Virus record (IMG/VR): IMGVR_UViG_3300005613_000140
Coordinates: 1-42,091 of that record
From: a virus
Length of the DNA stretch: 42,091 nt
Strand: one strand, 5' to 3'
Below the pieces are notes generated by a model that saw only the letters and a program-made list of their open reading frames with translations, made no database searches and was not told the DNA's origin. The number at the start of each line of letters is the position of its first letter. Positions within the stretch are counted from its first letter, which is position 1. Positions 1 to 9,400 of the stretch are shown here, in pieces. The position numbers were made by a program, and so were the translations under genes.

Positions 1-803
1 GTGGGCGGTGTGGTTTTGTATGGGTGATCGGCGGGGAGGTTGGCTTCAAGACCCCACTTCCACGCGAGGTAGCCTTCGAGTTTCTGGCGGTCTGCGGTGC
101 TGAGTTTGGTATTGCAACCCACCACTTCGGAGATGTACTTGTCGCCGTAAGCGGCGCCGCCCGCGTGCCTGCCACCGATCTGGAAGCCTGTTGCCGCCGC
201 ACTTGACCACGTTTGAGTGGCGTCAGTTTGGTAAGTAGGCTGGCTAAATCCAGTGCTTGTTACAGTAACCGCGCCGCCGTTTCCGTTTGTGCCGCCAGAG
301 CGACCAACAGTGGCAATCTTCTTGCCAAGCCGTGAGGTGACATCGACCTTGATAATTGTTGCTGCTATGTCCGTGTTGTGGACGCCGATTTGGGTACTTA
401 CGCTAGATATTCCCTGCAAGACTGGGGAGCCACCGTTTGGAGAAACGTTTGAGTTGGCATTACTACGCCATCCAGCAACCATGTCCCAGTTATTGTTTGT
501 TTGGAAAAACTCAAATACAGACGCAATCGTGAAGTCATTATTCGCAGCGAAGTTCGACACGCCCGCCTTGAACAGAAACTCCTCCCCTGTCTTTGTGAAA
601 GACACCGTAGGCTTGCCGTTCCAGCCAGTAGCCAAGTAGTCGGGCTGCGTTGCTGCCGTAGCGTTGGATACGTGATTGCCGTTGCCGCTCTTGTCATTCC
701 ACTGACTGACCGTTGAGCCATTGAGCGTGATGGTGCTGGCATCGTCCGCGTCGAGCCACAGCGCAAGGTCAGCGCCGAGCTGGTCCGGAGTCCAAAGCGT
801 CAT
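1..803 (-). CDS. Receptor-binding / tail fibre protein with LamG-like domain, 3' end outside window
   Basis: Open from an ATG at 803 to the window edge without a stop, so at least 267 residues and incomplete. The start reads MTLWTPDQLGADLALWLDAD and the visible C-terminal part has LEGYLAWKWGL followed by LPADHPY. This pairing of an N-terminal LWLDA..STI segment with a C-terminal AWKWGL..LP..HPY segment is typical of concanavalin A/LamG-like domains at the ends of phage fibres and other surface-binding proteins. The Shine-Dalgarno GGAGGTGAT is excellent, and the ATG overlaps the upstream stop as TAATG. Its codons look more AT-rich than the rest of the late region, as expected of a host-range module that exchanges often. 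The role, binding a host surface glycan, is inferred. Confidence 0.8.
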   Translation of the reverse strand, partial: MTLWTPDQLGADLALWLDADDASTITLNGSTVSQWNDKSGNGNHVSNATAATQPDYLATGWNGKPTVSFTKTGEEFLFKAGVSNFAANNDFTIASVFEFFQTNNNWDMVAGWRSNANSNVSPNGGSPVLQGISSVSTQIGVHNTDIAATIIKVDVTSRLGKKIATVGRSGGTNGNGGAVTVTSTGFSQPTYQTDATQTWSSAAATGFQIGGRHAGGAAYGDKYISEVVGCNTKLSTADRQKLEGYLAWKWGLEANLPADHPYKTTPP

Positions 804-1156
804 TAGATATCACCTCCGTAAAACTCGTCGGACGCCGGCGGCCACTCCGGGTCTTCCACCGTCGAGGCAGAGATTCCGGCCAGCGCCTCGGACAGCAGCA
901 TGGGCCAGACATCCTCGGCTGTCGGTACGGGAATCACCCACGCACCTGCCGCCGTCATCGAGGGCGCGGCCCATCGGGTCGTCAGCCCACGATCAGTCAC
1001 GACAGAGCCGTCCGAGGCCCGCACGCCGCGCAAGGCGGGACCGTTGGAATGAAAGCGAGACGGAGCATTCAGCTGAGTCCACGCAGCCACATTAGCGACG
1101 ATGGCGGCTTCCGATGTTAGAGCTGCCTCTTCGGTGTCGAACTGATAGTATAGCAC
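803..1156 (-). CDS. Hypothetical protein, 117 aa, GTG start
   Basis: I do not recognise the family. The start chosen is GTG at 1156, with GGAGAG four bases upstream; in-frame GTG and TTG codons further upstream lie in front of or inside that ribosome site and fit worse. The protein begins LYYQFDTEEAALTSEAAIVANV, has a Trp/Pro-rich middle (TRWAAPSMTAAGAWVIPVP) and an acidic end (PEWPPASDEFYGGDI). No membrane segment or signal is visible. It lies between the 71-aa gene behind terL and the LamG-type fibre and overlaps the latter by one base, so a role as fibre accessory or chaperone is possible but only inferred from position. Confidence 0.7.
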   Translation of the reverse strand: MLYYQFDTEEAALTSEAAIVANVAAWTQLNAPSRFHSNGPALRGVRASDGSVVTDRGLTTRWAAPSMTAAGAWVIPVPTAEDVWPMLLSEALAGISASTVEDPEWPPASDEFYGGDI

Positions 1157-1170
1157 TACACTCTCCACAA

Positions 1171-1386
1171 TCAACGCCTGCCGCGTTCTTCCCTGCGCCG
1201 CTGGGCCTCGGTACGCACGCCGCGCTTGATCTGGGTGTTGGGGCGGTTGGCGTTCACGCTCTCGCCCCGCATGGACGCCATGACGTTGCGGGTGATCCCA
1301 GTCAGGGTCTCGCGGTTCATGGAAGGGTACTTGTCCTGCAAGCGTCCGATGACCTTGGCGACGGTTTCCGATGTAGTTCGTGGCAT
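1171..1386 (-). CDS. Small basic protein downstream of terL, 71 aa
   Basis: Starts MPRTTSETVAKVIGRLQDKY and ends in a strongly basic tail (RTEAQRRREERGRR). The ATG overlaps the terL stop as TAATG, so translation is probably coupled to the terminase. The basic tail suggests nucleic acid contact, and the N-terminal half looks helical. No family is recognised. The reading frame ends in TGA just before the ribosome site of the next gene. Confidence 0.72.
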   Translation of the reverse strand: MPRTTSETVAKVIGRLQDKYPSMNRETLTGITRNVMASMRGESVNANRPNTQIKRGVRTEAQRRREERGRR

Positions 1387-3176
1387 TACATTCTCCAGCG
1401 CCGGGCTCGGCGCATGTGCCGCGCGGGGTCGCGCTGGCGGGCTTGTTTGATCGGCACCAGATCCTGAGCGGCCTTGAAGCCGTGCTTGGAGGACCACTGG
1501 TCCCACTCGTGAGCCTGCAAGACCGCCTCGTTGTGGCGGCGCTGCTGCTCGCGGACCTCGGGGTCGAGGTTGATGTGCGCCGTGAACTGGGCCACGGCGC
1601 CGTGCAGGGCATCGATCACGTCGTCGTGACCGAGCGCGTTTGCGTCAGAGGTGATGTGGGTGAGCTGGTAGGTCAGCTCCCCGCACTTGGCGGCCCGCTC
1701 CGAGAACACCAGGCGGTGGTTCTCCATGATGGGCCGCAGCGTGTCGATGATGCGGGTCTCCTTGCGGCCCGTGACGTAGTACGGCTGGACCTCGCAGGCC
1801 CCGACCCACTTGGCCAGGTGCGGCTGGAGGAGCTTCCCGTACGGCGACAGCTTCTTGCCGCCGCCAAGGTTGGACTCGACCACCACGCGGCGCACGTCGT
1901 ACGTCGAGGCGGTCTTGGCCAGCTTGGTCATCACGGCGTCGGACGTGCCGTCCACACCCGCCGCAAGGCCGCCCGCGTCGAGGACGTAGATGACGCCGTT
2001 CAGGAACGCCGCCACGCACCACCCCACGGAGTCGGCGCCGCCGCCCGAGGGGTCGATGAACATCAGCTTGTCCTGGAACGGCAGCCACGTCTCTTCGACC
2101 ATGGCAGGCCGGTGCAGGTAGTCGCCGGTGAATCCGGCGGCTTCGATGTGGAGGATCCGCTCCGCGGTGCCCCACACGATGTTCGAGGGGCCCATGTCGG
2201 CAGGCGTGTCGAACACGATCAGGTTCTTGAGCTTGAGGGGGTAGCGCTCCTCGTCCGACAGCGTCGTGTCGAGAAGCATCTGGAGATTGTAGTAGGCGAG
2301 TCCGATCGCCTTCTTCTCCAACAGGCGCTCCATGGGGAAGCGCTCGGGGTAGCTGGGCCTGCCAGAGCCTTCTTCCCTCGCCCGGCGCACAAGCCACTCG
2401 TCCACGTTGCGGCAACGCGCCTCGTCGTCCGGGGGCGGCAGCTCGGCGGGCCAGCGACAGATGCGGTAGCCCGCATCGTCCAGCTTGTTGTAGATCGACT
2501 CCTCGGTCTGCGGAGTCCCCATGTACATGATGTAGCCATGCTCCATGATCAGCGACTCGCACTCACGCAGCTTGCCGAACAGGCGGCTGCGCTTGAGGAC
2601 GGTCATGCTGTTCTCGGGGATCTCCACGTCGTCAGGGATGATGATGTCGGGGTGGGAGCCGGTCCAGCCGCCGAACACCGGGTACGCCGCAAAGGACGGG
2701 TCCTTGCCGGGACCCGCCCCTCGGACATCGAATGCGTCCTCGGTGTTCTTGGCCTTCTTCATCGTCGGGGCCTTCTTGCCCCGGTACATCAGCACGTCCC
2801 GCTCCGGGTCGGGGCGGAGGTGCTGGAGCAGAGGAGAGCTGTCGAGCAGCTGCTTGACCAGCCCCGCCAGCTCGTTGGCCTTCTTGGCCACGCTGGACAG
2901 GACCAGCACCCGGACCGTGGGGTTGCAGTACCACAGCCACGCGATGAAGCAGCACGCGATCACGGACTTGCCGCAGCCGCGCATGGCCTGCACCTGCTTC
3001 CGGGTGATTCCGTCAGGCGACTCCGACAAGGTCTGCATCCAGTCCGCGATGCGGTACTGGATCGGATCCGGCTCTCCGTACCCCAGCACCTCGGTGAAGT
3101 GGTAGTACAGGAAGTTTCGGAAGTCGTGCATCGGGTCCTTGGTCGGGTCCAGATGCTCCAGCTTGATCCGCAGCAT
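1386..3176 (-). CDS. terL: Terminase large subunit (DNA maturase B, T7 gp19-like)
   Basis: This is the 596-residue ATPase/nuclease that drives DNA into the prohead and cuts the concatemer. The N-terminal ATPase has a Walker A-like RGCGKS at about residues 66-71 and a Walker B-like DIIIPDDVE at about 177-185. The C-terminal RNase H-like nuclease shows LMFIDPSGGGADS near 370, VVVESNLGGG beyond it, and a late acidic GHDDVIDAL. The length matches T7 gp19 (586 aa). The start overlaps the small-subunit stop as TGATG. The C-terminal tail is rich in Arg (ARHMRRARRWRM), which may contact portal or DNA. Family assignment is firm. Confidence 0.96.
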   Translation of the reverse strand: MLRIKLEHLDPTKDPMHDFRNFLYYHFTEVLGYGEPDPIQYRIADWMQTLSESPDGITRKQVQAMRGCGKSVIACCFIAWLWYCNPTVRVLVLSSVAKKANELAGLVKQLLDSSPLLQHLRPDPERDVLMYRGKKAPTMKKAKNTEDAFDVRGAGPGKDPSFAAYPVFGGWTGSHPDIIIPDDVEIPENSMTVLKRSRLFGKLRECESLIMEHGYIMYMGTPQTEESIYNKLDDAGYRICRWPAELPPPDDEARCRNVDEWLVRRAREEGSGRPSYPERFPMERLLEKKAIGLAYYNLQMLLDTTLSDEERYPLKLKNLIVFDTPADMGPSNIVWGTAERILHIEAAGFTGDYLHRPAMVEETWLPFQDKLMFIDPSGGGADSVGWCVAAFLNGVIYVLDAGGLAAGVDGTSDAVMTKLAKTASTYDVRRVVVESNLGGGKKLSPYGKLLQPHLAKWVGACEVQPYYVTGRKETRIIDTLRPIMENHRLVFSERAAKCGELTYQLTHITSDANALGHDDVIDALHGAVAQFTAHINLDPEVREQQRRHNEAVLQAHEWDQWSSKHGFKAAQDLVPIKQARQRDPARHMRRARRWRM

Positions 3177-3415
3177 CAGCCGGTCCCCGATGCCGGGAAG
3201 GGCAGCTTGGCCAGGCTGCTGCTGATTTCGTCAAGAGCGCCTCCCGGGACCGGGAACGCGGCGATGCTGTTGTCCTTGCAGAAGCGCAGCGCGGCGTTGA
3301 TGGCCGCGGCGTCGAACTCGCCGGTCTCGACCATCTCGGCCAGCTTGGCCTTCAGCACGATGGCCGTCAGCTTGTGGATGTCGGCTTCGGTCTTGGACTG
3401 CTCGTCGGGAGTCAT
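3176..3415 (-). CDS. terS: Terminase small subunit (DNA maturase A, T7 gp18-like)
   Basis: A 79-residue protein directly before terL, with TGATG coupling. The sequence (TEADIHKLTAIVLKAKLAEMVETGEFDAAAINAALRFCKDNSI) is that of the helical T7-type small terminase, in which a KLAEMVETGE..AA.INAALRFLKDN stretch is typical. It recognises the packaging site and regulates the large subunit. T7 gp18 is 89 aa, so the length fits. The start codon overlaps the stop of the 50-aa membrane gene as ATGA. Confidence 0.9.
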   Translation of the reverse strand: MTPDEQSKTEADIHKLTAIVLKAKLAEMVETGEFDAAAINAALRFCKDNSIAAFPVPGGALDEISSSLAKLPFPASGTG

Positions 3416-3564
3416 TCGTCCTCCAGCTTGCGCAGGCGGTGCTCATGGTCGTCAAGGACCGTACGAAACTGGCGCACCTCGTTAGTCAAGGCCCCGAGCT
3501 GGTTCGACATGCGGATCAGCACGCCAAACACCCCGATGCCGACGAGGATACCGAACATTTCCAT
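3412..3564 (-). CDS. Small membrane protein with coiled-coil tail, 50 aa (possible lysis protein)
   Basis: This short gene reads MEMFGILVGIGVFGVLIRMS followed by NQLGALTNEVRQFRTVLDDH and EHRLRKLEDE. One hydrophobic segment (about residues 3-18) is followed by a charged heptad-like helix. Its start overlaps the previous stop (TGATG) and its stop overlaps the terS start (ATGA), so it is fully embedded in the operon. T7 carries lysis genes (holin 17.5, spanins 18.5/18.7) among the maturase genes, so a holin or XhlA-like lysis accessory role is a reasonable inference, not shown by the sequence alone. Confidence 0.68.
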   Translation of the reverse strand: MEMFGILVGIGVFGVLIRMSNQLGALTNEVRQFRTVLDDHEHRLRKLEDE

Positions 3565-4037
3565 CACGAGCCTCCCCCAATCTCACTGGCGCGCTTGAGG
3601 CCAGCATTGAAGGAGTCTTCCTTTTCCTGACGCAGTCGGGAAGCAGCCCCGGGCTGCGGAGCAAACACACCCGCGAGCGTCCCAAGCAGACCCAGCAGCG
3701 CGACACCGCCGGGAAAGGGGGACTCACTGACCTGGTCCAGGCCCAGGTTGACGGCGCTGGCGATGATGTCGCGGAGGATTGCGGCCTCCTCGGCCGCCAC
3801 GTCGTAGCGCAGGAGCTCGCGCTCCACGTCGTCCACGAAGGCGTCCCGAACGTAGGGCGAGTCACGGAGCGAGACCTTGGCCTGGCCGCCGTTGGCGTCC
3901 CGCATGCCCGGGGGCACGTCGTGCTTGATAAGCGAGTCCACGCTGCAACCCTGCATCGCGCCCAGCGAAAGGCCGGCAACGGGAATAAGGGTCGCCAGAA
4001 CGGAAGTGGTTCGATTCTCACGAATCCAGTTGATCAT
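3564..4037 (-). CDS. Putative membrane or lipoprotein, 157 aa, in lysis-gene position
   Basis: The N-terminus is MINWIRENRTTSVLATLIPV followed by AGLSLGAMQGCS: a positively charged start, a hydrophobic stretch and a Cys near residue 31 in a loose lipobox-like context. A second hydrophobic stretch (GGVALLGLLGTLAGVFA) lies near residue 110-126, before a charged tail. AAGGA stands upstream of the ATG. It lies between the fibre gene and the 50-aa membrane gene, where T7-like phages hold holin and spanin genes. A holin or spanin role is possible; the lipobox is poor (Met at -3), so the topology is uncertain. Confidence 0.72.
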   Translation of the reverse strand: MINWIRENRTTSVLATLIPVAGLSLGAMQGCSVDSLIKHDVPPGMRDANGGQAKVSLRDSPYVRDAFVDDVERELLRYDVAAEEAAILRDIIASAVNLGLDQVSESPFPGGVALLGLLGTLAGVFAPQPGAASRLRQEKEDSFNAGLKRASEIGGGS

Positions 4038-4048
4038 GGTTCGGTTCC

Positions 4049-6478
4049 TTACGGAGGGACGGGGATGTCGAACTCGTCGAAGTCAACGTCGGGATCGAGA
4101 TAGTCTTCAAACTGCTGACCAGTAAACCCGGACGAAAGAACAACCCCGGCGGCCGCAGCTTCTACGGACTGGGTCGTGAGTTCTTCCCACGCATTGATGA
4201 GAGGAATGTTGTTGATGTTGTTTGCGACAAGCGGGCCGTCCATGGCCGACGTAGCCGCAATGGCCATGTTCAGTACGGGGCTTTGGGCTGACCCGATGTT
4301 GACGGTAGCCATAGCCGCCGCTACCAGACCCAGGCCCGCGTCAGCGCCAAGCCCGAATCCACTGTCCGCACAACCCAGCGCAGCGGACCCTACGTCGGAA
4401 GCGTAGCTGCCTCCTCCGGTAGAGTCCCACGCCGCCGCTACGGCGCGCAGACGGCCAAGCCCGCAGTACTTGTTCAGGTACACGATCTCGGTTGCGTCTT
4501 CGTTGAAAGAGCCCAGCTCGGAATCGTTTCCCGTGGTCCTGGTGACTTGGACGCGCATACAGTGGTCAGTAAACGGGTCAGACCCAATGTTGCCCTGAGT
4601 GAACGACACTCCGCTGCTGCCTTCCCAGGTGTTGGAGTTGGCAAGAGCCGTGTTGGGAGTAGAGCCAACACTGACGGTGAACCCAAGATTCGGGGGCAAG
4701 GTCAAGCCAGGCCACTCGATTTCGATGGGGGCGGTATCTCCAGACGGAGTCACGGGGACATCATCTGGCTCGGTGTCGCCGCCAGGCAGATTGACTCCAC
4801 CCCAGCCGCCGCCTCCGCCGCCTCCAATGACCAGCTCGTCGGTCGCCCCCTGCGGCGTGTTCAGCACGATGCCGGGCCACACGATCTCGTAGTCGGTCCC
4901 TTCGACCAATGGGAGGTCGTTCTGGTAGACCACAATGGCACCGTCTCCGCCCCATGAGGGGCCTCCGAATCGAAACGTGGCTCCGGCCCCGACGAACGTG
5001 AGGTAGTTCCACGCCCGGGGAAAGATGGAGTTGGTGAGGACATGGCCTTCGTAGAACCGCGGCAGCAGACACGCCTCCTCGCGGAGGAACCGCATCTGCT
5101 TTTGCAGCAGCGTGACGACGGCACTGTTCCAGCCGATGGGGCCGGTGGTCTCGATGTCCACCCACAGCGCGTCGATCTTGGTGGAACGCCGAACCCGCAC
5201 GTCCAGGCTTGTGGGGTTGGCGCCGCCGCCCGATTGCAGCTGGAGGGTCTTGGCCGATGCGTCCAGGATCACGAAGGTGGTTGGCGTCCAGATCGTGGAT
5301 GAACCATCCGTCTGGTCTCCAAGCTCTACGATGAGCTGGTCAATGGGGTCGATGGGCGCCCCCGGGATCCCCTCAAGCAGCTCAAGCTCCGCATACGAAA
5401 TCGTGGAGCGAGAGGTGCCGCCGGCATCGACGATCGAAGCGCCGACGAACGGGTTCGTGACCGGCTCTGCAATCGGCAGCCCCGTGAGGGCCGCCAGATC
5501 GGAGAGCTCACACATCTCCTGATAGATGTACAGGAGCTGCGTCCAGAAGAAGTGCAGCGACTTGCCGCTGGCGCGTGCCCCGCCATAGGGGCGGACCCAG
5601 GGGCGGTCCTGCCGGGTCTCCCGGAACAGGGTCACCTTGTCGCTCAGGTTGTCGGGCGCGGGGTCGATGGTAATGGTGGGGAAGGGCACCGCGCCAAGAA
5701 TAGCGGCCGGAAGATCGACCTCCCGCATCATGGTGTCGGGGTCGATTGGCGTGCTGGTGTTTGGGTAGTCACCGTTGGTAAGGCCCGTCTCGTTGACGAC
5801 CTGCACCCACTCGGGGTCCGAGGAGGTGCCGATGTCGAGCCAGATTTCCACGTCGGCCGCTCCGCCGCTGGAGCCGCCACCATCCTGCCCGTTGAACCCA
5901 ACCTTGGAAATCAGCTTAGGCACGTTGAACAGGACGTAGTGGTGGCGGTTCTCCCCGGAGGGAGTAAACGACCCATCGGTGGTGTCGTCGAGGTCGTAGA
6001 GGTTCTGGAAGTTCCAGCCGCCTCCCGGAGAGCCAATCGCAGGCTCTGGCGCGTCGGCCGGGGCCGTACCGGCAAACGGCCCGCCCTCATCCGTGGACGA
6101 TCCGTAGACCTCGTCCACTCCCACAGGGATCCGGTCCCCGTTCTCGTCGTAGTAGACCACCTCCTTTAGGGAGGGGTTGTCGAACGTACCAGACGTTGCC
6201 AGTTTCGTAATGGCGTGAACGAAAACTCGCCGAACCTGCACGGCGTCGGGCACAAACGCCCGCTCCTCGTACGTCCACTTGTTCGTGGTCGGCCGCGACA
6301 GGAGATTCGGGTCGTCGTAGGTGTACTCCGTGTCGCCCACCACCACCCGGATCTGCCCCTCGATGGGGGCATACCGGGTCGGCAGGAGAGATAGAGGCAG
6401 GACCCACTTCGTCGGGTCCGAGGGAGAAAGATCCCCCCGGGACGCCGAGAAGTAGGACCGCCCAGTCTGAATAGCCAT
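4049..6478 (-). CDS. Tail fibre protein with repeated T7-fibre-like N-terminal modules
   Basis: 809 residues. The first ~110 residues resemble the tail-attachment domain of T7 gp17: a LPLSLLPTRYAPIEGQIRVV strand, then TYEERAFVPDAVQVRRV and a KLATSGTFDNPSLKEV segment. Related pieces recur: VTLFRETRQDRPWV...LLYIYQEMCEL near 290-340 and VRVRRSTKIDALWV...MRFLREEACLLP near 440-480, then YQNDLPLVEGTDYEIVWPGI. A run of seven Gly near 555 separates these from a C-terminal half with VSVGSTPNTALANSNTWEGS and Ala-rich stretches. Position after the large internal virion protein is where T7 encodes its fibre. Fibre identity is likely; the C-terminal domain is not recognised. Confidence 0.78.
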   Translation of the reverse strand: MAIQTGRSYFSASRGDLSPSDPTKWVLPLSLLPTRYAPIEGQIRVVVGDTEYTYDDPNLLSRPTTNKWTYEERAFVPDAVQVRRVFVHAITKLATSGTFDNPSLKEVVYYDENGDRIPVGVDEVYGSSTDEGGPFAGTAPADAPEPAIGSPGGGWNFQNLYDLDDTTDGSFTPSGENRHHYVLFNVPKLISKVGFNGQDGGGSSGGAADVEIWLDIGTSSDPEWVQVVNETGLTNGDYPNTSTPIDPDTMMREVDLPAAILGAVPFPTITIDPAPDNLSDKVTLFRETRQDRPWVRPYGGARASGKSLHFFWTQLLYIYQEMCELSDLAALTGLPIAEPVTNPFVGASIVDAGGTSRSTISYAELELLEGIPGAPIDPIDQLIVELGDQTDGSSTIWTPTTFVILDASAKTLQLQSGGGANPTSLDVRVRRSTKIDALWVDIETTGPIGWNSAVVTLLQKQMRFLREEACLLPRFYEGHVLTNSIFPRAWNYLTFVGAGATFRFGGPSWGGDGAIVVYQNDLPLVEGTDYEIVWPGIVLNTPQGATDELVIGGGGGGGWGGVNLPGGDTEPDDVPVTPSGDTAPIEIEWPGLTLPPNLGFTVSVGSTPNTALANSNTWEGSSGVSFTQGNIGSDPFTDHCMRVQVTRTTGNDSELGSFNEDATEIVYLNKYCGLGRLRAVAAAWDSTGGGSYASDVGSAALGCADSGFGLGADAGLGLVAAAMATVNIGSAQSPVLNMAIAATSAMDGPLVANNINNIPLINAWEELTTQSVEAAAAGVVLSSGFTGQQFEDYLDPDVDFDEFDIPVPP

Positions 6479-6481
6479 GAA

Positions 6482-9400
6482 TCACTCCGGGTAGAGGAAC
6501 TCAAGGTCCTCGGGGAAGTAATCGGTTACGAAGTCGCCCGCAACGGGCTCGGGCAGCGGCTCGATTTCCGCCTTGCGCGCACGCACGCGGCGGTACCGTC
6601 CGTCGCCCTCGATGGCGGCCCCGATGTCGGGACCACCGGCGGCCTTGAGGCCCTGCGTGAGTCCGGAGGCCCACCAGGAGCGGTAGCCCGGCATGAGCCG
6701 CGCGGCCGTCCGCCAGGTCCGAGCCTGCACCTCGGAGTCCTCCGCGAGCGGAGAGACCCCATGGACGGTATCGAACATCATGTCCGTGATGGAGGCCATG
6801 GCCCCCTCGGCCGCCGACTCGCCCGTGTCCACCTTTTGACGCCGACCGTTCAGGGTGAGCGCATCCACCGCAGGGCGGATCATGGTGGACCACTGGCCCA
6901 GCAGCGGCACGTTGGTGAGAGTCCGGAGCACGAAGTTGTCCGGGTCCTCCTCGATGTCGGCCTTGATGTCCTCGAAGTCCCGGCCCTTCCAAAGGTCTCG
7001 GACCATGCGGTTCATGGTTTCGCCGGCGAGATAGACCATCATCATTCCGGCAAACGCCCGAGCGGGCATCTGCGCCCCGTCAAGGATGTTGTTGTCGTAC
7101 CACGACCGGGCAAAGCTGGTCATGGCAAGCTGGGTGCGGCCAAGCCAGGTTCGGTTGGCCTGAGAGGTCGGGGCCTGCATGATGCTCTGCTCCGACACCC
7201 GCTTGTGGATCGTGTTGACCATCATGTTCCGCAGCCGAGCAAAGGCATCGTCATACAGTGCCTGGGCCTCGGCGGTCGGGGCGGAGTAGGTCATCAGCTC
7301 GTTGAAGTCGAGGGTCTTGAACACGCCCGTATCCTGCAACGCGCCCGTGGCTTCACCGGCGGCTCGGAGAACCGCCAACCGCTCGGGGTCCAGAAGACCG
7401 GCTCGCCACATCTTATCGGCCACCTGCCAGTTGCCCCCGAAGCCCGCTTTGCGGACGATTCCACGCCACGCCTTGTGGGCGGCACTAGCGCCCTTTTGCT
7501 CCTCGATGCGGCGGAGCATCTCTGCGTTGTTTCGGAGGCTGACGGCGGCACGCTCCGCGGCCTGAAAGAACCGGCCCGTCTCATCCAGCATCGACTGGAC
7601 GTGGAGCATACGGGAAAACTGGGTGAAGAAGTCCATGCCGCCGACCGTCATGACCGTGGCCGCGTGGGCCCTCAGGACCGCCGCGGTACGGTTGCCGGAT
7701 CCCGGCCGGGCCTTGGAGGCCCTGTCGAATATGTCCATCCACGGAGCCAGCAGCTTCGGTACGAGCCCGAACTGGAACCCCTCGGAGTGGACCGCGCCGC
7801 CGGTCATCCGCTCCAGAGTGTGGAGGCGGTGCTGGCGGATCGTAAGGCCAAGTGCCTGAATCTGCGCGCGCATCTCTTCGCGGTTGCGCAGAGCCACCTT
7901 GAAGATGTCGCCTGCCCGCCGGACGATGTCGGTCGGACCGTAGATGCGAGACAGAAGGGCTTGAGTCACTTCGGTGGACAGCACGGCCTGGCCGATGCCG
8001 GAGCCGTACAGCGACCCTGCGCTGGCCGTTCCGACTTCGCCCAGCCACTCGCCCAGCGCGTTGGTCTGGTCCCGCAGGGTGGGCATCCGACCCTCGGCAT
8101 AGTGCAGCTTCTCGCGCAGGGTCTTGACTCCGTCGTCCCACAGGCGCTGCTCCTCCAGAGAGAGCCCGGCGGGACGGCGCTGCGAGACCCAGTCCAAGGT
8201 CTGCTGCATGGTGAGACCATTGATGCCCCAACGCTCCGAGTGCCGCGAGTTGTTCATCACGCGGAAGCCGGTGTGCTGGATGTACTGGGTAGCACCGTGA
8301 AGGAAGCGGTAGTCGATGAAGCGGTCCAGCTCGGGGTTGGACCACATGGTCTCCTCGATGGCCCGCTCTTCGGGGGTACGGCGACCGCCGGGGCGCTTGA
8401 TGAACACCCGTCCCTCACCGGCTTCGGTAAAGGCGTCGTCGCCGGTCAGCTCGGAGATGATGCGATCCGTCTCACGCTGGAGGGGCGTCTTGCCGTCCGG
8501 CCCCGTCTTCTCCAGCGCGGTGAGGTACTCCTCCTCCGGCACCTTGAGGGCGGCCAGATCGGAGCGGTTGAGCCCCTTGACCGTGGTCTTGCCGTTGAGC
8601 TTGCGGTCCTTGGCGAGACGGAACACCACCTCGCCCTTGCTGACGCCGCGCTTTTCCACGACGCCCATGGCCATCAGCACGTCCATGTTCAGGTTGTCGG
8701 ACTTCTGCCACGCACCGGCCAGGTGCCGCATGATCGCCAGACGGAACTCCGTCTGATCCTGCATGACCGCGCCGACGTTCCAAAGTCGGGGGAAGAACCC
8801 ATCGGCCTTGTCGAACATGCCGATGCGCTCGGCGGTCTCACCAATCTCGTCGGAGTGCTTGCGCCACAGGGCCGCCATGGCCCGCACGTCGGCGTCGGAG
8901 GACTCCTCCACACCGACGATGTGACGGATCACGGCGCGGTCGAAGTCTCGTCGAGCACGCCCGTACTTGATTACCCTCACCGTAGAACCGAACTTGCCCT
9001 TGTCGTGCAGGCGCTTGTATTCGTCCACCAGCTCGGAGGCGCGGACGCTCATGTCGATGCGGACGTCCTCCAGGGTCCGATGGACCTTGGTCGAGTCGCC
9101 ACGGATATCCCCGACGCGGAGCTTCTGGTGGTCGAACTCGTGCGCAAGCTCTCGCAGGATGGCCATTGGATTCCGCACGGTCTGGTCAAGGCCGGTTCCG
9201 GACACGGCGATTCGCCGCAGAAAGCGGCCGAGCCCCCATCCGTTCAGCAGCTTGCCGACCATGTTGCCGTCCTCAAGCAACGCATTGCCGCTGAGGTCGA
9301 GCGCGTCGGCGATCGCATCCAGCGCCTCAAACGCCTCCTTGCGGGTCGTCACCACCTTGGTGGCGTTGGCCTGCATGACCTGGGCCACGGTGGGGCCCGT

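Noticed and set aside
1380-3485. Long plus-strand open frame of 701 codons opposite terL
   Set aside because: Mirror of the terminase gene caused by high GC at third positions; Arg/Val/His-rich composition, no ribosome site, no family motif.
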